The notes below the pieces were generated by a model that did not search any database, had not been told where the DNA came from, and saw only the letters and a program-made list of their open reading frames with translations. A DNA stretch of 64,000 bases from Gemmatimonas sp. GTDB taxonomy: Bacteria > Gemmatimonadota > Gemmatimonadetes > Gemmatimonadales > Gemmatimonadaceae. Numbering within the stretch: position 1 is the stretch's first letter; each line of letters opens with the position of its first letter. Below are positions 16,160 through 23,658 of this stretch, in pieces. Where the stretch lies: the NCBI GenBank assembly GCA_023910675.1, contig JAAVWC010000014.1, positions 1-64,000 of the forward strand, written 5' to 3'. A program made the position numbers and the translations under genes.

Positions 16160-16660
16160 ATGCCCGTGTATGGTGCCGCGTTCAAGGCGCGGGTGGTGAA
16201 GCGACTGGTCGGTCCCCAAGCCGTCGGCGCCACGCAGTTGGCGGAGGCGGTCGGGGTGCCGCAGCCCACACTCTCGCGGTGGGTGCGTGAACTCCGTAGC
16301 GTAGAGGCCATGCCACGACGCCCACGATCAGGACGGACCGGCGCGGAGAAGCTCCGTGTCGTGCAGGAGGCCGCGGCCATGGATGAGGCCGCGCTGGGGG
16401 CGCTGCTGCGCCGCGAAGGGCTGCAGACGGCCGACCTGACCGCATGGCGGCAGGCCGCCGAGCAGGCGCTCGACGCGAAACCCGCGCGCCCCAAGGGCGG
16501 GGGGTCGCCCGAGGCCAAGCGCATCCAGGAGCTCGAGCGCGAGCTGGCCCGGAAAGAGCGCGCGCTCGCCGAGGCGGCCGCGCTGCTGGTGCTCAAAAAA
16601 AAAGTCCACGCGATCTGGGGGGACGCGGACGATGCCACCCCCCCGAAGAGCGGGCGCTGA
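16160..16660 (+). CDS. IS3-family transposase OrfA
   Basis: This encodes 166 residues from ATG 16160 (MPVYGAAFKARVVKRLVG). A helix-turn-helix of the IS3 type is visible (ATQLAEAVGVPQPTLSRWVREL), followed by a second helical region and a coiled-coil segment (EAKRIQELERELARKERALAEAAALL). OrfA binds the element ends. It is fused to OrfB by -1 frameshifting to make the active transposase. Confidence 0.85.
   Translation: MPVYGAAFKARVVKRLVGPQAVGATQLAEAVGVPQPTLSRWVRELRSVEAMPRRPRSGRTGAEKLRVVQEAAAMDEAALGALLRREGLQTADLTAWRQAAEQALDAKPARPKGGGSPEAKRIQELERELARKERALAEAAALLVLKKKVHAIWGDADDATPPKSGR
16595..16604 (+). promoter_or_regulatory. Programmed -1 frameshift slippery site
   Basis: Nine A residues followed by G lie where the orfA frame (codons AAA AAA AAA GTC) and the -1 orfB frame overlap. 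This is the usual IS3-family arrangement for making the OrfAB fusion. No downstream structure was modelled. Confidence 0.75.
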
Positions 16661-17676
16661 TGCAGACGCTCATCGAGGAGGCGGTCGCGAACGGGGCGCG
16701 GTGCGCCCCGGCCGGCGCGATGCTTGGCGTGAGTGTGCGGACGCTGGAACGCTGGCGTGCCGGCGCTGCGGAGGACGGGCGGCACGGCCCGAGGCAGCGC
16801 CCCGCCAATGCCCTGACCCCGCCCGAACGGGCGACGCTCTTGGCGACCGTGAACAGCCCCCGCTTCTGCGACCTCTCGCCGCATCAGATCGTGCCGCGCT
16901 TGGCCGACGCCGGGCAGTATCTGGCGTCGGAGTCGACGATGTACCGCGTGCTGCGCGAGGAACAGCAGCTGACCCATCGCGGCCGCACGGCCGTGCCGCA
17001 ACGGCGCGCGGCGCCGTCGCACGAGGCCTCCGGGCCCAACCAGGTGTGGAGCTGGGACATTACCTACCTCAAGTCCCCCGTGCGCGGCGTGTTCTTCTAT
17101 CTCTACCTCATTCTCGACATCTGGAGCCGGAAGATCGTCGGCTGGACCGTGGAGACCACCGAGGGCCGCGCGCACGCGGCCGCGCTCTTTCAGGCCACGT
17201 GCGCCGCCGCGACGCACGATCCCACCGGCATCGTACTCCACGCGGACAACGGCGGGCCGATGAAGGGCGCCACCATGCTCGCCACGCTGGAGCGGCTCGG
17301 GGTCGTGGCGTCGTTCAGCCGTCCCGGCGTCAGTAACGACAACCCGTTTTCGGAAGCGCTGTTCCGCACGGCCAAGTACCGCCCCGACTTCCCACGGGAG
17401 CCCTTCACGGACGTGGCGAGCGCCGCGGCGTGGGTGGTGGCCTTCGTCCAGTGGGACAACCACGGGCATCAGCATAGCGCGATTCGCGTTGTCACGCCGG
17501 CGCAGCGCCACGACGGGCTCGACGACGCCATCCTCGCGCAGCGCGCCACGGTCTACGCCGACGCGAAAGCGCGGCAGCCTGCGCGGTGGAGCGGCGCGAC
17601 ACGGGACTGGACACCTGTCACCACCGTCCGGCTCAATCCAACGTACGCGGTCGCGGCCGGGGAGCACCGCCAGTAG
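16603..17676 (+). CDS. IS3-family transposase OrfB (integrase core)
   Basis: OrfB is read in the -1 frame relative to orfA; a separate initiation at ATG 16661 is also possible. The integrase (rve) domain has the DDE triad: Asp in WSWDITYLKSP, Asp in IVLHADNGGPMKGA and Glu in DNPFSEALFRTAKY. An N-terminal helical segment (SVRTLERWRAG) and HHR-like region precede it. The length (about 340 residues) and motifs indicate an intact enzyme that moves the element. Confidence 0.88.
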   Translation, partial: SPRDLGGRGRCHPPEERALMQTLIEEAVANGARCAPAGAMLGVSVRTLERWRAGAAEDGRHGPRQRPANALTPPERATLLATVNSPRFCDLSPHQIVPRLADAGQYLASESTMYRVLREEQQLTHRGRTAVPQRRAAPSHEASGPNQVWSWDITYLKSPVRGVFFYLYLILDIWSRKIVGWTVETTEGRAHAAALFQATCAAATHDPTGIVLHADNGGPMKGATMLATLERLGVVASFSRPGVSNDNPFSEALFRTAKYRPDFPREPFTDVASAAAWVVAFVQWDNHGHQHSAIRVVTPAQRHDGLDDAILAQRATVYADAKARQPARWSGATRDWTPVTTVRLNPTYAVAAGEHRQ

Positions 17677-17719
17677 CAGCTTATACGACAACTATCTTGA
17701 CACTCACCGCAAGCCGAGG

Positions 17720-18162
17720 TGTTGGTGGCCCTTCACTTTGCGGAACGACTTCTCGCTCTCCAGCAGTGTGGCGCGCACCAGCGCTGTTTCTGATCACGCG
17801 TCCGCCAGCGCGTGATGTGATGGGTCTTCGCTTCGACGCGGGCCATCGCGCTCTCGATCAGGTTCGTCGTCTTGATGATGATGCCTCGTTTCGTGAAGAC
17901 CTCCAGACGCTACAAAGGCGTGTCGTCGAGGCCTTCCTCGGGACGGCGCGCGGCGGAGGCATTGCGGTGATCGAGCTCCTTCACCAACGGCCGTAGCGCG
18001 CGCTGCGCTTCGGCGGAGGTGGACGTGGCGTACGCGGCCTATAGCTTGCGCCGCCAGAGCGCCTGCCAGGTCTGGGGCAGGTAGCTCACGACTTTCTCGC
18101 ACTTATGCCCCTGACACCGCTGGATCGGCACGCGTTCGCCGAACACCGCGCGCACCGCGGCG
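17720..18162 (-). pseudogene. IS256-family transposase remnant
   Basis: The segment is similar at the DNA level to 9380-9830 of the IS256 element to the left, including GCGCACCAGCGCTGTTT and the CTTCGAC...GCGCTCTCGAT region. Its translation is broken by several frameshifts. Toward the right it encodes SAAVRAVFGERVPIQRCQ, matching the C-x2-H region of the intact transposase, and is fused in frame to the N-terminus of IS3 OrfA. It cannot make a functional protein. Confidence 0.75.
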
Positions 18163-18308
18163 CTGACGGCTTGGGGACCGACCAGTCGCTTCACCACCCG
18201 CGCCTTGAACGCGGCACTATACACGGGCATGACCTGCTCCACCTGCCCCCCAACGGGTCCGACACGGTCGATGCCCTTACATCGGCCGTGCGACAACTAT
18301 CCTGACAC
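18163..18308 (-). repeat. Inverted partial copy of the IS3 left end
   Basis: Read on the minus strand from 18308, the sequence repeats the left terminus of the IS3 element at 16081 (GTGTCAGGATAGTTGTCG) and its first ~145 bp, including the OrfA start (MPVYSAAFKARVVKRLVG). Even the bases outside the repeat (CCCCCT) match between the two copies. It then switches abruptly to IS256-like sequence. Its outer end is 16 bp from the stop of the propeller gene at 18324. Confidence 0.85.
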
Positions 18309-18323
18309 AGGGGGAACTCCGCA

Positions 18324-19475
18324 CTAGTTCTTTGCTTGTAAGGGCCGAAACTGGAATACCGTGATTACGGGGAGATCGTCAGTATTCCTGGTCACGACAG
18401 CAACGCGGCCGTTGTTTGAGTCGAGAACTTGCGCATCGCGCTCTAGCATGACGTCGCCGACGACTCCCCCTCGGCGATCGATCAGAGTGAAGCGCTGCTT
18501 CGGTAAGAGGATTGCCTCCTCTCGCCGTACCCAAACATAGCCATCCGTCGCCGCGGTAACCGCAGTTACGGTTGGTAGATGACGAGGTACAAACATCTGT
18601 CGGAGAGAGTTCCGCTCAAGTGATCCACTTGGCACTCCGGTGGTAACTCGCGCAATGACCGAATCACGAAGTCGATGATCAATTGGCACCGGACGGTATG
18701 GAAGAGACTGCCGAGTGACGAGCGCTCCGTCGCCGTCATAGGTAGACACCACGAACCGCGAGTCCTTACCTACAAAGCGGTCCACTAGCACGATCCCCCC
18801 GGTTCGCCGTCCGATGTAGAGCGGCGCATCAGAAAGGGGTTGAACTGCCTGACGCTGAGTCGGTACGCCTCCGCGCACAAATTGAAGTGTGAAGCTCCAG
18901 TTGCGTCGCGTCAGCCACGAAAGTGTATCAATGCGACCCTTGTTCGAACGGCGGCGCAACACCGGAAACCCCCGATCCAGCGCTGCGGGATCTCGCAATC
19001 CCCTAGAGAACGCAGCAACGCCAATGTCGGTCTCGGAACCATGGAAGGACAGAGGTTCGAGCACGGAGAATGGGTCGAGAAGGGGTGACGTGTACTGCAT
19101 AGTCCGAACGACTCTCTCCCCGAGGAAAAACGTCACACGGCGCAGCGTGCCGTCATATACCCACAAGGTGTCGCGTTTCCATCCAATGCGACTCGGACTT
19201 CTGAACTCACCCGGGCCCGACCCAACTCGCCCGATTGTAGACTCTAACCGGCCACCCGAAGAAAGACGCTCAAGACGTCCGGCCCGGGCGTTTACGAAGA
19301 CAAGATGATTGTCAGGTGTGAACATGCCCTCGGCGATGCGATCGAGTTCGAGATCCTCGAGCTCACGCTCCACCCGAAGAACCTGCCTGAGTGTGATCCT
19401 TTCGGACTGTTGCGCCGCGACCTTTTCTGCGGAGAAAAAAAACAACAGAAGCGAGAAGGCTCTCCTGGAAAACAT
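18324..19475 (-). CDS. Exported 6-bladed beta-propeller protein, inverted unit
   Basis: This encodes 383 residues from ATG 19475. Its signal peptide is MFSRRAFSLLLFFFSAEKVAAQ; starting at 19517 would bury this. The propeller signature is GRVGSGPGEFRSP, followed by blade motifs such as DTLWVYDGTLRRVTFF, YDGDGALVTRQSLPY and GYVWVRREEA. It lies in the opposite orientation to the other propeller genes, between an IS3 fragment (16 bp from its stop) and an IS256 element upstream. Function is unknown, as for its relatives. Confidence 0.75.
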   Translation of the reverse strand: MFSRRAFSLLLFFFSAEKVAAQQSERITLRQVLRVERELEDLELDRIAEGMFTPDNHLVFVNARAGRLERLSSGGRLESTIGRVGSGPGEFRSPSRIGWKRDTLWVYDGTLRRVTFFLGERVVRTMQYTSPLLDPFSVLEPLSFHGSETDIGVAAFSRGLRDPAALDRGFPVLRRRSNKGRIDTLSWLTRRNWSFTLQFVRGGVPTQRQAVQPLSDAPLYIGRRTGGIVLVDRFVGKDSRFVVSTYDGDGALVTRQSLPYRPVPIDHRLRDSVIARVTTGVPSGSLERNSLRQMFVPRHLPTVTAVTAATDGYVWVRREEAILLPKQRFTLIDRRGGVVGDVMLERDAQVLDSNNGRVAVVTRNTDDLPVITVFQFRPLQAKN

Positions 19476-19565
19476 CGTTTGCTCGAGTGCGGGCGTACGT
19501 TTTTGGTTTTGCGGCACAGGTCACTAGCACTTGAGAGCGTGGGCGTTTAGCGCGAGAATGAATCG

Positions 19566-19756
19566 CTAGATTGTCACTGACGCGACTGCAGATTCCGCGA
19601 TCTGTTGGTCTTGGGCGCTCATGCGGACGCCCATCAACAATCCGTAGCACATGGTAGCGATCGCGTCACCATTCCCGACATCTCGGAATACGGACATCGT
19701 TGCAGTAATGAAGCCGGGCTTCATACTGAGTACGAATCCGTCTGGAGCAATCCGGA
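19566..19756 (-). pseudogene. Truncated 3' fragment of an unidentified gene, cut by IS256
   Basis: The minus-strand frame running from the IS256 end to the stop at 19566 encodes LLRIAPDGFVLSMKPGFI... and ends AESAVASVTI. It looks like the C-terminal strand-helix part of a thioredoxin-fold-like protein (compare VIQLNPDGSS in module A), and it sits just upstream of a propeller gene as the Trx-like genes do in the intact module B. It has no native start; its 5' part was probably separated by the insertion. The identification is tentative. Confidence 0.35.
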
Positions 19757-21136
19757 GGAGGTACAATCAAAAAGTGTGGAAATGAACGGCAGACGGTGGC
19801 ACCTTTTCAGGTAACCCAGTCACCCCCGGGAGAATCCCGGCAACAAAAAGGAGCCACCGCCCGTGATGAAGATCGACATTCCTGCGACCGCGTCAAGCCC
19901 GACTTGGTCGACGCTGGAAACGTGTATTCGTGAGCAAGTGCAAACCTGCCTGCAGCGCGTGTTGGACGACGAGGTCGACGCGCTGCTGGGTCGCGGCCGT
20001 CATGAGCGCCGAGCGGCGGATACCGTCGTCGGCTATCGCAATGGCCACGGGCAGCCCCGACAGGTGGCGTTGATGAACGGCACGATCTCGATTCGTCGTC
20101 CCCGCGTGCGTGGGCTCGACGCGCGCTTTGAGAGTCGGATCCTGCCGTTGTTTCAGCGCCGCACGCCGGAGATCGCGACGCTGTTGCCGGAGCGGTATTT
20201 GCACGGCCTGTCCAGCGGCGACTTCACGCGGGCGCTGCGCGGGCTGCTGGGCGATGGCGCGCCGCTGAGTGCGAGCCGTGTGCAACGCCTGACCGAAGAC
20301 TGGCAGCGCGACTACGCGCCGTGGCGCACGCAGGACTTGTCCGCGCTCGAGCCCGTCTCCGTGTGGGCCGACGGGATTTATGTGAAAGCCGGCCTCGAGT
20401 CGACGAAGGCCGCGCTGTTGGTGCTGATCGCCGCGCTCGCGGATGGCACGAAGGTGGTCCTGGCGGTCGAGAGCGGCCACCGCGAGTCGAGCGAGCGCTG
20501 GGCGGAGATCCTGCGCGATCTCACGGCGCGCGGCCTGCCGGCCCCCGCCTGCGTGATTGGCGATGGCGCGTTGGGCCTGTGGAACGCGGTGGGCCAGGTA
20601 TGGCCAGACGCGGCGGAGCAACGCTGCTGGAATCACCAGCTCCGCAACGTGGTCGACGCGGCCCCGCTCAAACACCAGCCGGACGTGCAGGGCGCGGTAC
20701 AGCGCATCGCCGCCGCCGAATCCGTTGCCGACGCGGAGCAGGAGCGGCAGCGCTTCCACCGCGCCTATCGGCTCCGCTTCCCGAAAGCGTGCGAGCGTCT
20801 GGATCGCGACTGGGCGCGGATGCTCACGTACTACCAGTTTCCGAAAGAGCATTGGCGCCATCTGCGCACGACGAACGTCGTCGAGTCCCCCTTCGCGGCG
20901 GTGCGGCTCCGCACGAGCGCGGCCAAGCGTTTCAAGAAAGTGGAGCGCGCCACGGCGATCATCTGGCGGCTGCTGCGCGTCGCCGAGAAGCGCTTTCGCA
21001 AGCTGAACGCGCCGGAGCAGTGCCGCGATGTGTATCGTGGCGTCCGCTACGCCGATGGCATCGAAATCCCCGCTATGTCACCCACCCAGAAAGCCGCCGC
21101 CTGACGCGCATTTACACACTTCTTGACGAGACCTCC
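19757..21136 (+). mobile_element. IS256-family insertion sequence, second type
   Basis: Imperfect inverted repeats border the element: GGAGGT at 19757-19762 with AAGTGTGGAAATG inside it, and on the other side (minus strand from 21136) GGAGGT with AAGTGTGTAAATG. Length is 1380 bp. It is a different IS256 subgroup from the element at 9287. The 8-bp flanks differ, so no target duplication is seen. Confidence 0.75.
19863..21104 (+). CDS. IS256-family (Mutator-type) transposase
   Basis: This encodes 413 residues; GTG 19863 and ATG 19866 are both served by an AAAAAGGAG ribosome-binding site. It appears intact. The catalytic Asp residues are in VSVWADGIYVKAGLE and CVIGDGALGLWNAV, the C-x2-H motif is QRCWNHQLRNV, and the Glu is in TTNVVESPFAAVRLRT. 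Length and motif order are normal for the family. Confidence 0.93.
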   Translation: MMKIDIPATASSPTWSTLETCIREQVQTCLQRVLDDEVDALLGRGRHERRAADTVVGYRNGHGQPRQVALMNGTISIRRPRVRGLDARFESRILPLFQRRTPEIATLLPERYLHGLSSGDFTRALRGLLGDGAPLSASRVQRLTEDWQRDYAPWRTQDLSALEPVSVWADGIYVKAGLESTKAALLVLIAALADGTKVVLAVESGHRESSERWAEILRDLTARGLPAPACVIGDGALGLWNAVGQVWPDAAEQRCWNHQLRNVVDAAPLKHQPDVQGAVQRIAAAESVADAEQERQRFHRAYRLRFPKACERLDRDWARMLTYYQFPKEHWRHLRTTNVVESPFAAVRLRTSAAKRFKKVERATAIIWRLLRVAEKRFRKLNAPEQCRDVYRGVRYADGIEIPAMSPTQKAAA

Positions 21137-21242
21137 ACAAAGCTGGGAGGCTCCGCCAAACCCGAAGCGGTTCAGAGGCGCTGACTCACCAATTGTGGTC
21201 ATGTCAGTATATGACACACGTGCTGCAGCGGTGAAAAAACGC

Positions 21243-21271
21243 TTGACGAATTTCTAATACCGTTGTACATT
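21243..21271 (+). promoter_or_regulatory. Sigma70-like promoter of module B
   Basis: TTGACG (21243-21248) and TACATT (21266-21271) are separated by exactly 17 bp in an AT-rich stretch. Transcription would start near 21279, giving a leader of about 65 nt before the small cysteine-rich peptide gene. Confidence 0.65.
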
Positions 21272-21343
21272 AACCAAGCGGAATTGGGCTGATGTCTGCG
21301 CGGCACGCTGACACGCGTATTTCAAATCCAATCCGGAGTAAAG

Positions 21344-21667
21344 TTGAACAATCGAAACTTATTTACCAAAAGCTTGGTCGCTCTCGCCTTCATCGGAGCG
21401 GTGGGTGTGGCGCACGCGATGCGCGCGCAGGATGTACCCCAAGTTCCATGTGCGGACGAGGCTTGCGGCGGTGGCGGCGAAGGCGGAGCGCCCACCTGCT
21501 CTTCAGGCACAAGCAACCCCTGTGAGACCCGGACTACGAGAACCTGCACGGCGTATCACTGGGTCGGCCTCGATGGAACCGTTTCCCCTTCTGGGGGCGG
21601 CCTTGGATTTACACTTCAATGCAAGGTTGAGGTGACGGTCACGACCGTCAAGTACTGGTCGTCGTGA
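21344..21667 (+). CDS. Small secreted cysteine-rich peptide of module B
   Basis: This encodes 107 residues from TTG 21344, which is preceded by GGAG at 21334-21337. A signal peptide (MNNRNLFTKSLVALAFIGAVGVAHA) is clear. The mature part has six cysteines (about 36, 41, 52, 60, 68, 93), a glycine-rich stretch (CGGGGEGGAP) and a serine/threonine-rich middle. The cysteine pattern differs from the two module A peptides, but size, export signal and position before a Trx-like and propeller gene are the same. The function is unknown. Confidence 0.65.
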   Translation: MNNRNLFTKSLVALAFIGAVGVAHAMRAQDVPQVPCADEACGGGGEGGAPTCSSGTSNPCETRTTRTCTAYHWVGLDGTVSPSGGGLGFTLQCKVEVTVTTVKYWSS

Positions 21668-21886
21668 TCGCGAGGAGTGCTTCGCCCGTCGGAGCATAGC
21701 GCTTTGCACGTAAGGTAGTTTTCGCTGGTCCAAACCCGTCCGCGCCGCGCAGACGTGGTCCTGCCAACAATTGCACTGACGATCAGAGCGCAGGAAGCTC
21801 GCTGGGGGATTGGCATCACTTCCCCATGGCGTACTTCTTCTTGGCCAATCGTTGAATGCCCCACCAGAATAAAGGATCACCGCATC

Positions 21887-22465
21887 GTGTTGTCCGATCC
21901 AACACTGTCTTCAGCTAGGCGCGCACCTGCCCATCGCGTCCGGCCTGGCCTGACATGGCCGCTCGTGCTGCTGGTTGGCCTCATTGCTGCTGAAGCAGGA
22001 TTTTTTGCTCGCGGCTTTCTGGGTGAGGATCGGCCTCGCAGCGTTCGGGAAGTCTTTGCTGCCGGAATGCCCCGCGGCGGCACCTCGCCGACCATGTATG
22101 CGCTACTCGTTCTGGGCGAGGACGACTGCCGAGGGGTGATCACGGCATTGGAATTGCTCGACGCGCAGTCCTATGCACACAGCGGCTTGAGGCGCACCGT
22201 GTGGGTACAGGGCAGCAATGAGGCGCTAATGCGAACGGTGGCGGCCGTAAAGAACCTCGGTCTGGATGCTTTCGTTCGGCGGGTGGGACCAAGCGAGTTG
22301 CAAGCTGTCGGCGTAGCTCCGGGCCCGCATATTGGTCGTCTACTGCTGCTGAATCGCCAGCTCAGGCCGATCTTTTTATCGATGACGCCAGCATCACCTG
22401 CTGAGTATGCGACCCTAGTTCGCTTCACCGGGGATCTGATTGACAAGGAGTTCAGCAGACCATGA
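21887..22465 (+). CDS. Membrane-anchored thioredoxin-fold-like protein of module B
   Basis: This encodes about 192 residues. GTG 21887 is chosen because AAAGGA lies 10 nt upstream and an N-terminal membrane anchor (about residues 22-40) then follows. The soluble part begins MYALLVLGEDDCRG, with C81 at the position where Trx-like proteins carry their active cysteine, and continues with alternating helix and strand up to GRLLLLNRQLR. Only one active-site cysteine is present, as in the module A counterpart, although overall similarity is low. Its stop overlaps the next gene's ATG, so the two are co-translated. Confidence 0.5.
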   Translation: MLSDPTLSSARRAPAHRVRPGLTWPLVLLVGLIAAEAGFFARGFLGEDRPRSVREVFAAGMPRGGTSPTMYALLVLGEDDCRGVITALELLDAQSYAHSGLRRTVWVQGSNEALMRTVAAVKNLGLDAFVRRVGPSELQAVGVAPGPHIGRLLLLNRQLRPIFLSMTPASPAEYATLVRFTGDLIDKEFSRP

Positions 22466-23604
22466 GTCAAATGCAGCTTCGTCAGCAGCCCGTCGTCTGC
22501 CAGTTGTCGCGACCAACGCGACAGTACCTTCGAAGTGCGTCAATCGGCGCACTAAGAGCGGTTTTCGCGCTGAGTGTGCTGGGAGTGGGATGCAGTTCAG
22601 AGTCTGGTGATGGGGAACCGGCGCCAGCAGATCGGCTTCGCGTGGACGGAGCGAGGATGATGATTTCACCGAGCATCATTGGTGGCGGACAGTTCATTCC
22701 GCTTCAGGTGGGCGCAAAGGACCCGTGGCAGGTCGAAGCCATTCGGCTTACGCGCTCTCGCCTACTAGTCTACGATAGTGTGCGCGACAGTGTGCTCGTG
22801 TTCGTGAGAGGGCCCGCGGGTATCCATGACGTGGAGGCCGAGCGCGCAATCAACGCCGTACGCGGGCGACCGTCGACTATGGTTTCCGGGTCGGATACAT
22901 CGGTCCTATTCATCGACAAAGCAAAGCGCGTCGTTCGCGTACTGCACGAACGCGGACAACTGATTGGCGAGTGGCACCTGCCAGTGTCCCGTGAAACGAC
23001 CGCGGCGTGTCTGGCGAACGACACCACGTTGGCCGTCTTTGCACGAGACGCGAACGCGTACCGAGCATTCACTATTCGCGGGGCGGAAGAAACACGCACC
23101 GAGTCGGAAATCGGCGAGCCGTGGGATGGCTACAATGCCCGACACTGGCTCGCAGGTCACGTGCTGTCGTCGGTGCCGACACCGTCGGGTGCATGCACGT
23201 TCGCGCATGCCTTCGAATTGGGTATCGTCTTGCTGACCGCTGACGGTACGCGAAAGGTCATTCCGTACATTGAATCGCTGCCCGCACCGAAAGTCATCGT
23301 CGCGACCGAGGCCAACGGCGATACCTATCGCAAAGAGGAGCGAACAGAAGGTGCCATTCTGAGCGCGCGATCGATCGCGACGTCCGGGGACTCGCTGTTG
23401 GTCTTATTCGCAGGTACGGCGCCTGCGGCGACGTCACGAATCGACGTGTATGACCTGGAATCCGGGACCTATCGGCATACGTGGCGGTTTGCCAATCGGT
23501 TCTCGGCCGTAAGCGCAACGGGGGACGACGTTGCATTTCTGACGCGATCTGCAGGTCGGCTGGGCGTTTGGATCGTCCGACTGGGACCTGTTGCAGGCAC
23601 CTGA
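22462..23604 (+). CDS. Propeller-like lipoprotein
   Basis: This encodes 380 residues from ATG 22462, overlapping the upstream stop (ATGA). The N-terminus has a hydrophobic segment ending VLGVGCSSESGDG, which resembles a lipobox although leucine is not at the usual position. The rest is beta-rich, with blade-like repeats (RSRLLVYDSVRDSVLVFVRG, VLFIDKAKRVVRVLHERGQLIGEW, SRIDVYDLESGTYRHTWRF). The strict GxGxGPGEF motif of its relatives is missing, so it is a divergent member. It probably sits on the membrane outside the cytoplasm and works with the next propeller protein. Confidence 0.6.
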   Translation: MSQMQLRQQPVVCQLSRPTRQYLRSASIGALRAVFALSVLGVGCSSESGDGEPAPADRLRVDGARMMISPSIIGGGQFIPLQVGAKDPWQVEAIRLTRSRLLVYDSVRDSVLVFVRGPAGIHDVEAERAINAVRGRPSTMVSGSDTSVLFIDKAKRVVRVLHERGQLIGEWHLPVSRETTAACLANDTTLAVFARDANAYRAFTIRGAEETRTESEIGEPWDGYNARHWLAGHVLSSVPTPSGACTFAHAFELGIVLLTADGTRKVIPYIESLPAPKVIVATEANGDTYRKEERTEGAILSARSIATSGDSLLVLFAGTAPAATSRIDVYDLESGTYRHTWRFANRFSAVSATGDDVAFLTRSAGRLGVWIVRLGPVAGT

Positions 23605-23658
23605 GGCGTAATGGGTCTTCGGATCGGCATTTCACATCAATTGGAGGGAGTTGTGCAG

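Larger units (their letters stand above)
16081..17703 (+). mobile_element. IS3-family insertion sequence
   Basis: The element has terminal inverted repeats: TGTCAGGATAGTTGTCG on the left (from 16082) and TGTCAAGATAGTTGTCG read inward from the right end (17702). It contains overlapping orfA and orfB joined by a poly-A frameshift site. An inverted copy of its first ~145 bp lies at 18163-18308, so the pair could delimit a larger 2.2-kb unit. Confidence 0.85.
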
